From the NCBI GenBank assembly GCA_035048495.1, contig CM068546.1, forward strand, positions 35,172,674 through 35,236,673: 64,000 bases of DNA, in the 5' to 3' direction. How positions within the stretch are numbered: position 1 is the first letter of the stretch; every line of letters starts with the position of its first letter. Source of the DNA: Euptelea pleiosperma. Its lineage: Eukaryota > Streptophyta > Magnoliopsida > Ranunculales > Eupteleaceae. Positions 12,301 to 24,235 of this stretch are shown here, one piece after another. A model generated the notes under the pieces. The model saw only the letters and a program-made list of their open reading frames with translations, was not told where the DNA came from and made no database searches. The translations under genes and the position numbers were made by a program.

Positions 12301-14720
12301 TCTTAAAAACTAATTTTCCTTGCAAGCTATGAGAATGTTTTTCTCGGAAGGTTGAGGCTGGAACCAACTATTTGATGTGTCTTCCTAAGGTCAACTGCTA
12401 ATCCCAAACAAAACCTTTGAATGATAATGATACTAACCTTCGGATTTACGAAATTCTTTTGGCTTTCGAAAAAATATGAAAACAATCTGGAAATGATAAA
12501 AGAAATTGTAAAAAAGAAGGATTATTACAGTCATCTGTTAAGTACAAATTTTTGATCTAGAAAATCTTGGTGAGACCCATTGAATGGCTGGTAGCAGTTC
12601 CTATGCTTGTGTGTTACATGTTAGAGGTATGAAGGGTGGATGACTCCTGTCTCCCTTGCTGACTGTTTTATTTTAACTGAAACGGCTGCCGACCTTGTCA
12701 TACTTTGGGAAGTTTGAACACTGTCGCATCATGAATTAAGAACATGATTTGCATAATATCTGAGAGCTACTTCTGTCATTATATAACAACAGGATTACGT
12801 ATTGCTCCTCCGGAAGCGCCTGTGACAGGTTACATGTTTGGCAAGGGGATTTATTTTGCTGACATGTTCTCCAAAAGTGCAAATTATTGCTACTCATCGC
12901 ATGCGTCTAGGACTGGTGTGCTGCTTTTATGTGAGGTTGTTCCGTTATCTAAAAAATGGCCTTATTGTTACAAGGGGAAACCCTGATATATAGGTGGTAC
13001 ACAGCTCACCATATGTAGGATATTTGCCATCCGTGTGCTCATTAATCCTAATTGTCCACATAGGCCACCCATTGGATGGGTAATAACACTAAAATTGCAT
13101 CGATCAAGCAATCCTAGCCATATGATGTATGTATTGTTCTCAACTGCTAACCTCCTTATATTTAGCCCATCAAATTTTAGCTCTTAAGGAGATGGTTATG
13201 ATTGTAGACTTGGTGCAGTTTTTTATCTATGGCACATCCAAGGTTTGGCCTAATATTTAGATGGTACAGATTGAAGAGCATGTACGCCACATGTATGAGG
13301 CAACTATTGTATGGTTGTGCTGTATTCCACCTGACTACTCTAGGTTATTTCTTATTGCAATATTTCCATTGCAGTTTCTCTGTCACTTTGGTCCTGCCAT
13401 GCCCATAATAGAATCTGGGAATGGGGACTGTCTGAACCTTCTACTTTGCAGGTTGCACTGGGCGAGATGGCTGAGCTTTTAACTGCAAATTCTGATGCTA
13501 ACCAGTTGCCAGAGGGAAAGCTAAGGTTCCTTGGTTTTCTTTTTTCTTAATCAACATATTATCATGTTTTCGATGAGGTTGTGGCAAGATTTAATGAATG
13601 GATATAGAAGGATATGAATCCCTGTGTGTCAAGACTAATGATCAAACATAGTAACCAAGGCATCTCTTTCCTTCGCATCAGTAACATAAGTATCCATCCT
13701 TTTAGGTCTAAACCTTTTGAATCTAAATATTTAAACTAGTCTACCCAGTTCAACCAAACCCAGGTTCCAAAGGGGACATTTTGTTGTGTCCATTTTTGTA
13801 CTCGTTAGATACTCAAGATTCACAGTTGTCCAGTTTAGGTGAAGCAGCTAGAGCAGCACAAGCATAGAAGTGTATGTTCTGCAGTCCCAAAGATTAGCAT
13901 TTTAGGACATGTCCATTTTTTTAGTTGTATACGTTCATTTCACATGATTAATATATATAATAGAAGGATCTAGCATATTAATCGGTTATGCTTTATACAT
14001 CTATTTATTTAGTAATAAAACAACTTTTGTTTGTTATAAAAAAGTATTTATTGTGAATAATTACTCAACACGCATACGCCCATATGCACTATCAATTGGT
14101 TGATCAATTTATTACATTTATAGCATCTGTTCTCAAAATACATTGTGAGCTTGCATTCTATCATCCCATTTATTCTCAAATCTCTTATACATCAGATTGG
14201 TGATTCTATCTTAATTCTCAAAGTACTCAAATCAATAATTTACAATACAATTCGTAATTGCTCCATTCGTTTAATTGCAAATTTACCACCCCAACTAAAA
14301 TTTTTAACACAAGGAAATAAGTTCTATCCTTGTAACCCCTCTACCTCTTCTTGTCTGTGGAATCGTGGTTTGAACTAAACTATGAATAGTGGGTGGTGAC
14401 CTGCTGAGTTTCGAGGCTAATGTCGTTACAAATTCAATATATATTGCAGCACAAAAGGGGTTGGTGCAACAGCACCGGATTCGTCAGAGTTTCAGGCACT
14501 CGAAGATGGTGTTGTCGTTCCCCTTGGCAAGCCAAAGAAGCAACCAGGTCCTAAGGTACTGTGCTTTTATATTAAGCATTGAATATCGTGATTATGAATC
14601 ATAACTGCATACCGGTATGTCTTGCAGGGTTGTTTGTTGTACAATGAGTACATAGTGTACAATGTAGATCAGATTCGAATGCGGTATGTCGTTCAAGTAA
14701 ATTTCAATTTCAAGAGGTGA
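3308..14720 (+). CDS. PARP2: Poly(ADP-ribose) polymerase 2 (SAP-WGR-PARP type), 18 exons, 638 aa
   Basis: Nuclear enzyme that transfers ADP-ribose from NAD+ to proteins at DNA breaks. Exons: 3308-3391, 3466-3745, 3872-4002, 4216-4297, 5483-5718, 5846-5975, 6693-6748, 8402-8475, 8752-8798, 9145-9194, 9956-10018, 11648-11728, 11940-12050, 12206-12281, 12793-12935, 13452-13525, 14450-14555, 14628-14720. All introns are GT-AG and phases agree (1,917 nt). Two SAP DNA-binding motifs lie near residues 1-35 and 78-112, with a basic GKKRPRE stretch between them. The WGR domain has WGR at 206-208. The PARP regulatory domain begins near 285 and the catalytic domain fills the last 200 residues. The H-Y-E triad is H487 (LLWHGSR), Y521 (GKGIYFAD) and E615 (LLYNEYIVY); the H-Y spacing of 34 equals that of human PARP1. 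Length matches plant PARP2 (about 637 aa). No break seen. The exon 3 acceptor could instead be 9 nt downstream (3881). Confidence 0.95.
4298..5482 (+). other. PARP2 intron 4 (1.2 kb)
   Basis: Non-coding. A fragment at 5285-5365 resembles 2215-2290 (GGGTTCT.GGTACAAAAC, then ATTCAACAAAATCG), so both carry pieces of one dispersed repeat. Confidence 0.6.
6068..6344. mobile_element. MITE with perfect 18-bp inverted termini, in PARP2 intron 6
   Basis: AATGGTATAGTTGGCTAT at 6068-6085 is exactly inverted at 6327-6344. About 277 bp long and non-coding. No clear target duplication, so the superfamily is open. Confidence 0.65.
8169..8219 (+). mobile_element. Micro-insertion: LINE tail with 17-bp target duplication, in PARP2 intron 7
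   Basis: AAGAGAGTCATGATTTT occurs at 8169-8185 and again at 8203-8219. Between them is only CACTTATCAAAAAAAAA, the last bases plus poly-A of the LINE whose 3' ends sit at 1315 and 26655. It is therefore an extremely 5'-truncated retroposition. Confidence 0.7.
10019..11647 (+). other. PARP2 intron 11 with repeat fragments
   Basis: 1.6 kb non-coding. Positions about 10890-11230 carry GAGACTGAGT / CTCGGTCTTG / GACCGAGACTTTGAACC words of a degraded element also seen near 7425-7640 in intron 7. No ORF of note. Confidence 0.45.
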
Positions 14721-15177
14721 TAGGCAGCAAGTTTTGCATTTCATTTTTGAAGCAGATCGAGGAGCTGTTTCTGTGAGAGGAAATTTTCTACCTTTTTTTT
14801 TGGCAGATTTGCAAGCTTTAGTGGGGCTAATTTTTTATTTTTTTTTAGCAAAAGAAGTTTAGTGGCTATTTGTAGTGTTAGTTATTTGCCTTTGTAGACT
14901 TTTTCTTTTCCTATCTGAAACCTATTATGTACAAAAATTCAATCCACTGGGTGATCTTAACCATTCGATTTATTGCATTCATTCCGACAATCATAAATAT
15001 ATGCTGACCCATCTATAGAAAAAGTTGCAAATTTACAATCATCGTTCTGGGTCGATTTTAGATGTCTTGAGCTTCCATCTCTTTCAGTGGGTAAGCTCGC
15101 AGTTGCGGGATGTCTAACAGTCCAGTAACAATTACAGGGTTGAGCCCAATTGCTTGAGCTTATTTCCAAGATTTGGT
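14721..15177. other. PARP2 3' flank
   Basis: Presumed 3' UTR followed by sequence without a recognisable gene. No clear poly-A signal was singled out. Confidence 0.4.
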
Positions 15178-15474
15178 CCTTATAACGGTATAACGGACTG
15201 GGGACGTTACCGTTTTCCGTTATAACGGCCGTTATATCGAATTGTAATGCACAGGGGCAAAGAAGGAAAAGGGGGAAATAACGCACTAAAATTCAAATTT
15301 TCAATAAAATTTATAACGGAAAATAACAGAAGTGACAATTTTTTTAACAAATTATTTTCAGAAAATAACGGTCGTTATTTTGAGCGTTAAAATGGTACAT
15401 AACATAACGGGGGAGGTCCGAATCTGTTATTAGGGCCGTTAATTTCGTTAAACGGCCGTTTTTTAAACCATGCT
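15178..15474. repeat. NG-1 element, copy 2
   Basis: Starts TATAACGGTATAACGGACTG, passes CCGTTATAACGGCCGTTATA, and ends AAACGGCCGTTTTTTAAACC ATG. It is the best-preserved example of the family plan and has no ORF. Confidence 0.7.
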
Positions 15475-15639
15475 TGTTAGAATCAATTAATACAAGCAAA
15501 GTTATTGCTTTGAATTTGTACTCTTTTTTAGTACAAAAACATTCAAATGGAGTCCAGTCTAAGCGGGCTCGAAGGGGAAAGTCTAGGCCATTTCTACCAG
15601 GTTAAAAGCCATCAAGAAGCCTCAAATCATTCTAAAAGC

Positions 15640-16015
15640 AGCAAGACTTGCCAGACCACCCGTGGTCACCACCCACAATATATGGAAAATTATTGGAAAA
15701 TTATTAGAGGACACTGACCGTATGGATGTTTGGCCAATCCCTAGGTGGACCTATAAACCCAAAATCAACCTGATCAGTGATTTCTAATTGTTAGTTGAAG
15801 TCATTTTCGTTGGTTGAATTTAACCGTAAGAATTTGAGCATTATTTACCGTTATTTCCGTGCAAAGATCCAAAGGTTTGAAATCACTAATCAGACTTATT
15901 TTTGGTTCGTAGGTCCACTGAAGGATTGGTCAAACATCTATACGGTCAGTGTCCTCTAATAAATTTCCACACGTGGCTTATATTGTGGGTGGTCAGGCAA
16001 GTCTTTACTCTTCTA
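15640..16015. repeat. FB-1 foldback element, copy with longest arms
   Basis: Two inverted arms of well over 150 bp face each other. GAGGACACTGACCGTATGG / CCATACGGTCAGTGTCCTC are the inner landmarks, and CAAGACTTGCCAGACCACCC / GGGTGGTCAGGCAAGTCTT the outer ones. The whole unit could fold into a long hairpin. It lies between PARP2 and the LOR gene. Confidence 0.75.
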
Positions 16016-16381
16016 AAAGTGTCATTCCGTGGCTTGAAGTGATAGATACCAGACGGTAGAATAGTCAGCTGGGAATCAAAAATGCCTTGAGAAGGTGGCT
16101 CACGCATGTCATGGAAGTAAAAGAATTTGACCCACGTAGAGAAATTTCGAAGAAGAAGACGATTCAGATCAATAAACATGTGCACCAATTGGGCAAATTA
16201 ACGCTAAGTTCATACAAATATCTGTTTGTATAAATCTACACCGTAGCTATCAATTACCAACGTGACGTTCTTGATTATCTATGAGAGTTGAAGTTGACCC
16301 CACGTCATAGCTCTCTCTCTCTCTCACAGAGAGTTGAGAAGACACGAAAAGAATAAATGAATTTGAATTTGCCGGTCAAGG

Positions 16382-17905
16382 TCATCTCATGGCGTCATTG
16401 ATCATAACCATGGCCATCATCATAGCTTGATCCGTCCCTGGCTGCACGATCATACTAAGCACGTCTTTACCAAGCAACGACTCTGGTGTAGTGCCACACT
16501 TCCTATTAACCTGCCATCACAGTAAAAGGATAATGCACCAATAAAAGAAGTGGATGTGATTTGGTTGGTATGTGTGAGATAGATCAAGTGGGTCCACGAC
16601 TCCACGTAATTTGAACTATGGATCAAATAGCTGCTCGAATTCATGCTTGATGGATCCGATATAGGACCCAGCAGCTAGCCTTGATCACGAGAGAAAGAAT
16701 AAGTGTTGATATGCTGTGTCATACCTCAGCAACTGGTATTGCACCAGCGATTAATGTATTGTAGATCTTTGACCATCCATTTTTCCTTGACCATATCATT
16801 TGGTAATCATCGCCGGCAGCTACTGATATCTTGCAACTGGGGTTACCCAAGGACTTTGTAGCCCTGATGAAGGGCTTCTGATGGCCACCACACCCTACAA
16901 CATCTTTATCACCTCTAAATGCTTCCCAACTCTCCAAGATGCCAAGTTTCTGCTTAAATAAACAAAGAGATTTTGTCATATATATACAAATCTATAAGGA
17001 GAAGGAGCGCTGAAGAGATCTCAAAGGAAATATAGAATGAAACAAAAGAAAAATACAGCCCACTACATTATGTATCCCTAAATTAGCTTCCAACAAAAAA
17101 TCATGTCACCAAAATATATGCTACTCATCTCAGGAAACCAACTATCCGTGATAGATTGTTTAGTAACGGAACAAAGTTTAAGTGACGACGTCGATGATAG
17201 TTGAGTACTATCAAATTGCATTTGTGTGGGACAACAATATATTTGGAGTGCGCCAAAAATGTGGTACGGAAAATGTTCATGTACAATTTGGGTTAGTCAT
17301 TTAAAATTGTGTTAAAATATTTGGCAAAAATAATTAAAAAAATAAAATAAAACAAAATAAAAAGGTAAATAATGCAGGAATAATTCGATCATGTTCAAAA
17401 ATGCGTGAATATTGTTCGGTTCTCTTTTTTCGGATAATTCGTACCGTTCGCGCATATAATTCTTGAATTTTGAACATAAAAATAAGTAATTAACAATTTA
17501 AAGCATTACAGGAGGTGCATAACAAATTACCTTTCTGCATCTTCGGATAGTAAACAACACATTCCCAGCGAAATCCATGAGGAAAGTTCCTTCTCTCGAA
17601 TCACAAGCATAATTATCGACTCGAAAAACCAAGTTCCCATTGGAATCATCGTAGACGGTGTAGCCATTACCATTGAAGAGCAATGACTTACGCCAGATAG
17701 TGAGGCGAGACGGGGAAGAAGAAGAAGAAGCTGCAGAGAGCTGAGATAAGGCTATGACGGACACAAGTGTTGGTCTCATCTCTTCAAGTTCCTCAGCTGG
17801 AGTGGTTATAACTTCCATTGTTGTTGTTGATTGATGGGGAGGAAGAAACCTGCTTCCATCCCATTCAAATTCTATAAACATGGCTTCCGGCTTCAGATGG
17901 AACAT
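16382..17905 (-). CDS. LURP-one-related (LOR / DUF567 tubby-like fold) protein, 3 exons, 242 aa
   Basis: Exons on the minus strand are 17905-17531, 16949-16725 and 16510-16382. All junctions are phase 0 with GT-AG introns, 729 nt in total. Family signatures appear in order: LTIWRKSLLFNGNGYTVYDD, NGNLVFRVDNY, LMDFAGNVLFTIRR in exon 1, then SCKISVAAGDDYQMIW in exon 2 and LLGKDVLSMIVQPGTDQA in the last exon, ending in the hydrophobic C-terminal helix of LOR proteins. Arabidopsis LURP1 is a family member linked to resistance against oomycetes; the biochemical role is unknown, and no function beyond family membership is claimed here. A TATATAA box (rc of 17931-17937) lies only about 25-30 bp from the ATG at 17905, so translation may really start at Met9 (17881). 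No break seen. Confidence 0.88.
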
Positions 17906-17930
17906 GGATGTTGTCCCAGAATCCAGATAC

Positions 17931-17937
17931 TTATATA
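17931..17937 (-). promoter_or_regulatory. TATA box of the LOR gene
   Basis: TATATAA read on the minus strand. Its distance to the ATG at 17905 leaves almost no leader, which favours the in-frame ATG at 17881 as the used start. Confidence 0.5.
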
Positions 17938-18154
17938 GTTGTTTAGTCGAGTTCTATGGAGATGGTAAACGTGGGTGATGATCGAGGTCTTCACGATAGT
18001 CCTCGGCAGATAATATTTGCTTTAGTAAGATTGGAGAATCTGGTCAGCTTCCATTCTTGACTCTGTTTTTTTGTGAGAAAAGAAAGAATGCTTTGTGTTT
18101 CTCTTTGTTCTCTCCCTTCGTACTGTACAGTGTACTCCGTAGAACCGAGGACCG

Positions 18155-18485
18155 TGCATGACCGATGGTCAGCCACAATATGAGCCATGTGGTACTTTTA
18201 GTAGGAAAATGACCGTATGGATGTTTGACCAATCCCTAGGTGGGTCTAAAACCAAAAATCAACTGGATTAGAGATTTCTAAGCGTTGGATTGGAGTCATT
18301 TTCACAGATTGATTTTAACCGTGGGAATTTGAGCATTATTTGGGGTACAAGACGAAAGGTTTGAAGTCACTAATCAGGCTGATATTTTTGTTTGTAGGTC
18401 CATCTAGGGATCAGCCAAACATCCATACGGCCAGTGTCTTCTAAAAATATACCACGTGGTTCATATTGTTGGCAGTCAGGGCTTA
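18155..18485. repeat. FB-1 foldback element upstream of the LOR gene
   Basis: Inverted arms run from TGGTCAGCCACAATATGAGC to TCATATTGTTGGCAGTCAGG, with GACCGTATGGATGTTTGACC and its inverse inside. It sits 250 bp upstream of the LOR start codon. Confidence 0.7.
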
Positions 18486-18987
18486 TATGACCGTCGCGGG
18501 TCATGCATGTTTTACTGTATGATCAATATTAGGAACGTGTCACGAGTCAGAGGAGCTAGATCCACAGTGCCCCTGGTGCTGGGTCCCACCAAAAGCCCTG
18601 TCATAAAGTCACGAGGACAGCCAAAGTTTTTCCAATTTCATAATGCCAGAAGATGAAAAGTTTTGCCTCACGCAGTGCCTCACCGAAAGGGTGCCTAGCA
18701 AAACAAGGGCCGTCCAGCCGTCCATCAATACTTGGGAGTGGGTCCCTAATGATTTGACAGGAGAATATTTCAAAATATGTGGACCCATCTCCCAAGACGG
18801 TCCTTGTTTTGCATGATGTTTATCATTCCGTGAGGCAAAAATTTCTCTACTAGCTCCGAATCCGGTAGGACTAGCCTTGCGGGATCGACACAACCAGGCC
18901 GATATTTATCGGACAAATCTAGTATGCAAACATTGTCAGCACTGTTGGATGTCCATTAAAAAACGTGTTATTTCTATGTTTTCAATA

Positions 18988-19860
18988 AAAACTAGTGGGT
19001 GCCTCGTGCCATCGGCACTCCTCGACAAAGATTTTGCCAAAATCAGCAGGGTGACTGGTATCCACCGTCCATTTGGGGGAGGATTAGATCCTGAACCTTC
19101 TTTGTTAATGCCTATAAGAAGAGGTATAAGTGGGGAGACAACCACTGTGTTTTGTTATATAGAATAGTAAATGGCCCGTGCCCACGGCACTCTCCGACAA
19201 AAGCGTTAGCAAAAATTGGGTGCCTTCGGTACTCAAACGGTATAACGGACTGGGGTGTTACCATTTTTCCATCATAACAGCTGTTATAACGGATTGTAAC
19301 GCATAGAGGGAGAAATGGAAAAATAACAGAAATAACAAAAAATAACGGTGTTGAAATTCAAATTTTAAATAAATTAAGGTCAAATAAGGCGGATTGAGTA
19401 GCTGAAATCTAACAATCCACATTAGATCAATGGATTTGATCACTACCACTCTTTATCTAACTGTCCACATTATGGATGGATAAGATAAGAAAATACAACT
19501 GAGTTGTCTTGTTATATGCATGAGTGGCCCGTGTCCGCGGCACTTTCCAACAAAGTGTTTGTTAAAATTGGGTGGGAGTTAATCTCAGCCATCGATATGA
19601 AGCATTGTGGATCTCAGCTTCTCCTTATTGAAGCCATATAAGATAATTAGATGGGGTATAAGTAAACTACAATCACTTGTTATATTGATAGTGGGTGGCC
19701 CGTGCCCTCGGCACTCCTCGTCAAAGCATTTGCCAAAATCAGGTGAGTGGCTGAGATCTACCGTCCATTTGGGGGTAAGATCTCTGCCCTTCTTTATTGA
19801 AACAGATAAGAGGGGGAATAAGTGGGGAGACAACTTCCCTATTTGTTATATAGATATTTT
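18988..19860. repeat. PR-1 repeat locus 1 (tandem CCCGTGCC..GGCACTC units)
   Basis: At least four related units start with GTGGGTGCCTCGTGCC or GGCCCGTGCCC, followed by GGCACTC, a CAAAG..TTTGCCAAAATC stretch and ACCGTCCATTTGGGGG. Units end near GTTATATAGA. The block 18988-19680 is paralogous to 40218-40885. An NG-1 fragment (19238-19352) is embedded at the same place in both. Possibly Helitron-derived, but no definite Helitron ends were found. Confidence 0.6.
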
Positions 19861-19924
19861 ATAAATTAAAAACACATTTTCAAGGAGCATTTAATGGTGG
19901 ATATAATGTTTACATGCTTTTAAG

Positions 19925-20072
19925 CATGGTTTTAAAAACGGGAGTTTAAAAGGTTTTAACAGCTGTTTAAACGGTAACGCCCCAAGCCTGTTTCCGTTAA
20001 AATTGTTTAAACAAGTTTTATCGTTTTTGAATAAAACGGCCATTTTTTTGTTTTAAGGAAACGGCCGTACAG
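19925..20072. repeat. NG-1-like element, TTTAAAC variant
   Basis: Uses GTTTAAACGG words in place of GTTATAACGG, with AAACGGTAACGCCCC and AAACGGCCAT parts. A diverged relative of NG-1, similar to 27775-28122. Confidence 0.5.
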
Positions 20073-20692
20073 TCGGTGCTCGCCAAGAATATGACACGTA
20101 TCACAGACAGCGTTGCATTACCCAAGGGCGTTACACTATGCGTGTTATAAAATTTTCCCAACCTTATTGGTCAGTGTGCCTACTATTGGATCGTCCCTAG
20201 TTCAACTCTCATCCCATCTGAACCCAGTCCATAGATAACCCTATTCGCACACTTAGTTTTACATCTAAACAAACAGGTGGTGGTGCTTATGTTGTGCGGC
20301 ACCAATTTAAACAGGGTAGCGTTGTAAAGGTACTTAGACCTTGAGATGTAAATCGGGCAGGCCCCTGCACGGGCAAATTTACCTTTGGGCTGGGTTCGGA
20401 CTCTGAAAGGGAGGACCAAAGCCCAGCCTGACGCCCAAACAATGGGCAGGCTTAGGGCTTGGGCTTCAGGCCGGGCCTAGTCTCATGAGCCAATGGATAG
20501 TCAAAGAAAGATGGCGCACCGGCTTGGACTTCGTGCCAGTCCTGATTTCATGAGGGCCAGCAAAATCATGAATGGGCAGAGAACTAGGCCTGAAATGTCG
20601 CTCCAGATAGGAGGAATCTTTGATAGCGAAACCCGTTTCAAAAGTTTAATACATCCTTCCCAAAATGCCACGCCACATGGGCCCACTGATCC

Positions 20693-20765
20693 TATTAATG
20701 TTTGGTCCCTATCTAGGTGGACCTAAAATATCCATACGGTCAGAGTCCTCTAAAAATGTGCCACG
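20693..20765. repeat. FB-1 arm remnants in copy A
   Basis: A left-arm piece (TTTGGTCCCTATCTAGGTGG) abuts a right-arm piece (CATCCATACGGTCAGAGTCC), as if the loop and most of both arms had been deleted. Confidence 0.55.
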
Positions 20766-21349
20766 TCTCATATTTTGATCAGTCAGCAACTTTGTTGACT
20801 GACACCGGTCAGCAAAGTTTACTCGAGAAGGAGACTTAGTTTTCCTTATTTTGAAGTTTGGAGGATCCGTCGGATCCGTCTCCTTTGACCATTTTAGGGT
20901 GGAATCAAAAGTTTGACGTTGTTCCACGTGCCAAACAAGTAAACGATAACCATACGTAGGAGATCATTTTCGCTCAACAGACCTGTTGAGCAATGATGCA
21001 GAAGAGTGTTGTTGTCTCGTTGTACACTCTTCAGGTCTACTGACCCGTTTGGCTCTGTCTTGTTGGTGATTTCTAATTGTTGGATTTGAGATTTTTTCAT
21101 GGCTTGATATTTTTTTTGGGTTAATTCAATCCAACGGCTAGAAGTAAGTCTAAAAAAGAGTTGACCAAACATACATATGTGAGCTACGTGGTGCATTATT
21201 ACGCAACCCAGACTGAGATAGACCGTCAGCAAAAAAAAATTCCTCTAAATCGATGCGAGCCTTGTGAATCTGTGACTCAAGTTCAATATTTCTATTCTTT
21301 TGTTCTTTCACTCGTTCGTGGACATAAATTAAATTCAGTTTTGATTTAA

Positions 21350-21566
21350 ACCATGGTTTTACAAAACAACCATTGTAACGAAAATAACGGCCATTATAAC
21401 GGATTCGGACCTCCCTGTTACGTTATGTACCGTTTTAACCCTCAGAAAATAACGGCGTTATTTTCCATTATAAAAAAAATAATGTCCGTTATTTTCTGTA
21501 AAAAAGTGTTAAATTTTCCCATTATTTCCCGGTACAACGGAAAAATGGTAACGCCCAGCACGTTAT
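21350..21566. repeat. NG-1 element in copy A
   Basis: AAACAACCATTGTAACG through AATAACGGCCATTATAACGG to GGTAACGCCCAGCACGTTAT. The equivalent NG-1 in copy B is split by a MULE-type MITE and a LINE. Confidence 0.65.
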
Positions 21567-21746
21567 GAAGTGGAAAACTAGAACTCCAACAATACACCTG
21601 TTAACAAAGAGCACGTACCATTGAGATTAGGGAGTTCTCAGTAACAGGCTACGCAAAGTACAAACACGTACAACGAGATACTGAAAGACTACAGTGCAGT
21701 GTAAGCGGATAGACATTTATTTTAAAGGCCAACTGCACGCAGGCGA

Positions 21747-22101
21747 TCAAGCAAGCTTCAGTACTATAAAGATCCCGAGTGTGAGAGTGAGTTGCAGCAA
21801 TCCAATGGTCATCCACATCAGTTTCTTGGTTATGAAAACCAAGTTTGGTGCCTTTGGAAGCATCCATGCAAGCACAATTAGCATAAGACTCAAACTCAAA
21901 CTCATGAACATACCTACTGTGTAAACCTTTGACAGAATCTTGTAAGTTGGATTTCCGAAAGCACGTTCCAGCAGAGGATGGGAGATTGCAGCGGCCGCAA
22001 TATCAGATGTAGCGACTGTGACCTTCAACGTACACCATCTTTTGTGCTGTGTTTATATCTTTTTCTTCGACCGGAGTAGTGGGAAGTGCAACATGAGCCA
22101 T
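21747..22101 (-). pseudogene. Small two-helix membrane-protein gene, copy A, frameshifted near the N-terminus
   Basis: Begins MAHVALPTTPVEEKDINTAQ at 22101. An extra GTAC near 22029-22033, compared with copy B, shifts the frame and leads to an early stop. Downstream the frame resumes as TSDIAAAAISHPLLERAFGN, then two hydrophobic helices (YTVGMFMSLSLSLMLIVLAW and GLLQLTLTLGIFIVL), and stops at 21747. The encoded family is unknown to me: about 115 residues, short soluble N-terminus, two membrane spans. A start at the in-frame ATG 22028 could give a shorter protein of 93 aa, so expression of a truncated form is not excluded. The 5' flank in copy B shares the GTATACAAGTCCT leader. Confidence 0.6.
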
Positions 22102-22180
22102 TTTTCGTATACAAGTCCTATAGGAGAAGAGGAATGGAAAGAAAGCATGGGCAAGGGCAACCCGAGACTAGCCGAGCCAT

Positions 22181-22984
22181 GTTCTTTATTCAGAGAGAAA
22201 TCAAAAGCGTTATTCTCTGGGCCCCTTTACCATGAAAAAGCATTTTCCAATCTAACCTCACAAATACAAAAAGTCACGTAGATGCAAAGACTTTGGAGCC
22301 ATTTGTCCTTCGCGGTTTCCTTGACACCAAAGTAACAAAAAGATTTTTGAAGGAAAGGAGGCATCTATTTTCCCTTCGGGTTTGGTGGGGCTCTTGGCAC
22401 AAAAGTAACAAAAGGATTTATTAAGGAAAGGAGACATCTATTTTCCCTTCACTATTTGATATGGGGCCCTTGGTACCAAAGGAGCAAAAAGATTTTTGAA
22501 GGAAAGGAGGCATCTATTTTCGACATAGTTATCATTATCAAGGCCTATATTTTCTTTTGGCTTGGCCTTTGAAGACATGGTCTTTAGATGGGAGTGGGCA
22601 CTTAGCTTTCTTTGGTTTGTTTTCTTTGAGGTCTTTTCCACCTCCAATATTGCTTCTAGTTTCTTTTCTTTTAGGCCCTGCTTGGTTCATAGCAAATTGA
22701 GTGCAATGCACTCACTTGGGACAATTTTGGGATTGCAAGTGATTGGTTGGAGGCAGCAAATGATCTACCTACTGTGCAAGTGGGTTGCAAGCCCTTGCAA
22801 ACTCCTTAACAAAATAGATGCAAGCAAGTGCAGCCTAAAAACTGATGTGTGGGTGCATTAATGTATTAGATCAACATTTCTTCTTCCGAAAAACATTAAT
22901 AATAATTATAACAGTGACTTTTTTTATTTATTTTAGTTTTCTATTTTTCTGATATAGTTGGTTGGGCCGCCTAACCCCAAGCTT
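22181..22984. other. Spacer between the duplication copies
   Basis: Holds three imperfect repeats of AAAAGATTTTTGAAGGAAAG GAGGCATCTATTTTC-like sequence (near 22338, 22408 and 22485), spaced about 70 bp apart. A TTAGGCCCTGCTTGGTT motif near 22671 looks like one end of a MITE. No gene. Confidence 0.5.
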
Positions 22985-23250
22985 TCCCTCCAAAAATCAG
23001 GTTGGACCGTGTGGATGTTTTACCCGCCATTTAATGGAGCTACAGACTAAAAATCAGCCCGATTAGTGATCTTTAGCTGTTGGATTTTAGTCTTTTCATG
23101 GGCTGATTTTAGCCTTAAGATTCTAGTATTATTTGGGATACTTAACTCGAACGGGTAGAAATCATCAATCAAGCTCCTTTTTGGACTGTAGGTCCACCAT
23201 AGCCATTGGGTGGGTAAAACATCCGTACAGTCAGTGGTCTCCAAGAATAT
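22985..23250. repeat. FB-1 foldback element bordering copy B
   Basis: Arms GGACCGTGTGGATGTTTTAC and ACATCCGTACAGTCAGTGG, with ATCAGCCCGATTAGTGATC inside. The end of the element coincides with the start of homology to copy A. Confidence 0.65.
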
Positions 23251-23882
23251 GACACGTGTCACATACAGCATTGCATTACCCAAGGGTGTCACACAATGCG
23301 TGTTATAAAATTTTCCCAACCCTATTGGGTGAGTGTGCCTATTATTGGATCGTCCCTAGTTCAACTCTGAACCCAATCCATAGACAACCATATTCGCACC
23401 CTTAGTTTTACATCTAAACCAACAGATGGTGGTGCTTTAGTTGTGCAGCACCAATTTAAACAGGGCAGCGATGTAAAGGTACTTAGAGATGTAAATCGGG
23501 CCGGCCCTGCACGGGCAAATTTACCTTTGGACTGGGCTCGGGCTCTGAAGTGGACGACCAAGGCCCAGACTGAAGCCCAACCTATGGGCAGGCTTCGGGC
23601 CTGGGCTTCAGGCCGGGCTTAGTTTCAAGAGCCAATGGATAGTCAAAGAAAGGGGGCTCACGGGCTTGGAAATCGGCCCAGTCCTAATTTCAGGCTGGGC
23701 CAGGCTCGGGCTTAGGGAGTGTCCCATGGCCTGAAAAAATATTGGCTCCGGGCTGGCCGGTCTTCAAGCTTGTTTTATGAATTGCCCTCGGCCGGGTCTC
23801 CTCAATATTTTCTTTCACTGTTGATTGGACCTTTGTATGATTTTTTTTGCTCTCAACAAATTTAATGTCGGGATTTATAAAA

Positions 23883-24235
23883 GGGTCGGAGCGGGCAACC
23901 ATTTTTGACAACGATTTGGTGGACCCAAATAGAAGATGAATCAATGGCTGATTTTTGGTGAGGATGATCTCTATGGTGAGGAGATCATCCTCACAAAAAT
24001 TCAAATCATTCTAATATTTGTAGACTGGTTTAGAAGTTGAAGAATTATGGACCGTCTATTATTACCGTGTAACTTGAAAACCACATTTTAATGGGGTTAG
24101 AAGTTTCAGAATGGGCTGATGTTTTGTTGGGGTGATCTATATGGTGAGAAGATCATCCTCACCAAAAATCAGCCATTGATTCATCTTCTATATGGGTTCG
24201 CAAAACGGTTGTCAAAAATGGTTGTCCCCTGACGG
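23883..24235. mobile_element. MULE-type MITE with 9-bp target duplication, copy 1 (353 bp)
   Basis: Flanked by TTTATAAAA at 23874-23882 and 24236-24244, a perfect 9-bp duplication typical of Mutator-like elements. Inverted arms of about 90 bp contain CAACCATTTTTGACAAC and AGAAGATGAATCAATGGCTG. Non-coding. Confidence 0.8.

Larger units (their letters stand above)
20090..22180. repeat. Segmental duplication, copy A (2.1 kb)
   Basis: Matches copy B (23240-28590) in order. Block 20090-20490 matches 23240-23680, 20560-20720 matches 24330-24490, 20710-20830 matches 25560-25690, and 21130-22180 matches 25940-28590. Shared landmarks include CACAATGCGTGTTATAAAAT-type sequence, TTTACTCGAGAAG and GTTGACCAAACATACATATG. 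Copy A lacks most of the insertions found in B. Confidence 0.8.

Noticed and set aside
13261..13482. Open frame in PARP2 intron 15
   Set aside because: It runs into the exon 16 region in a different frame and matches nothing.
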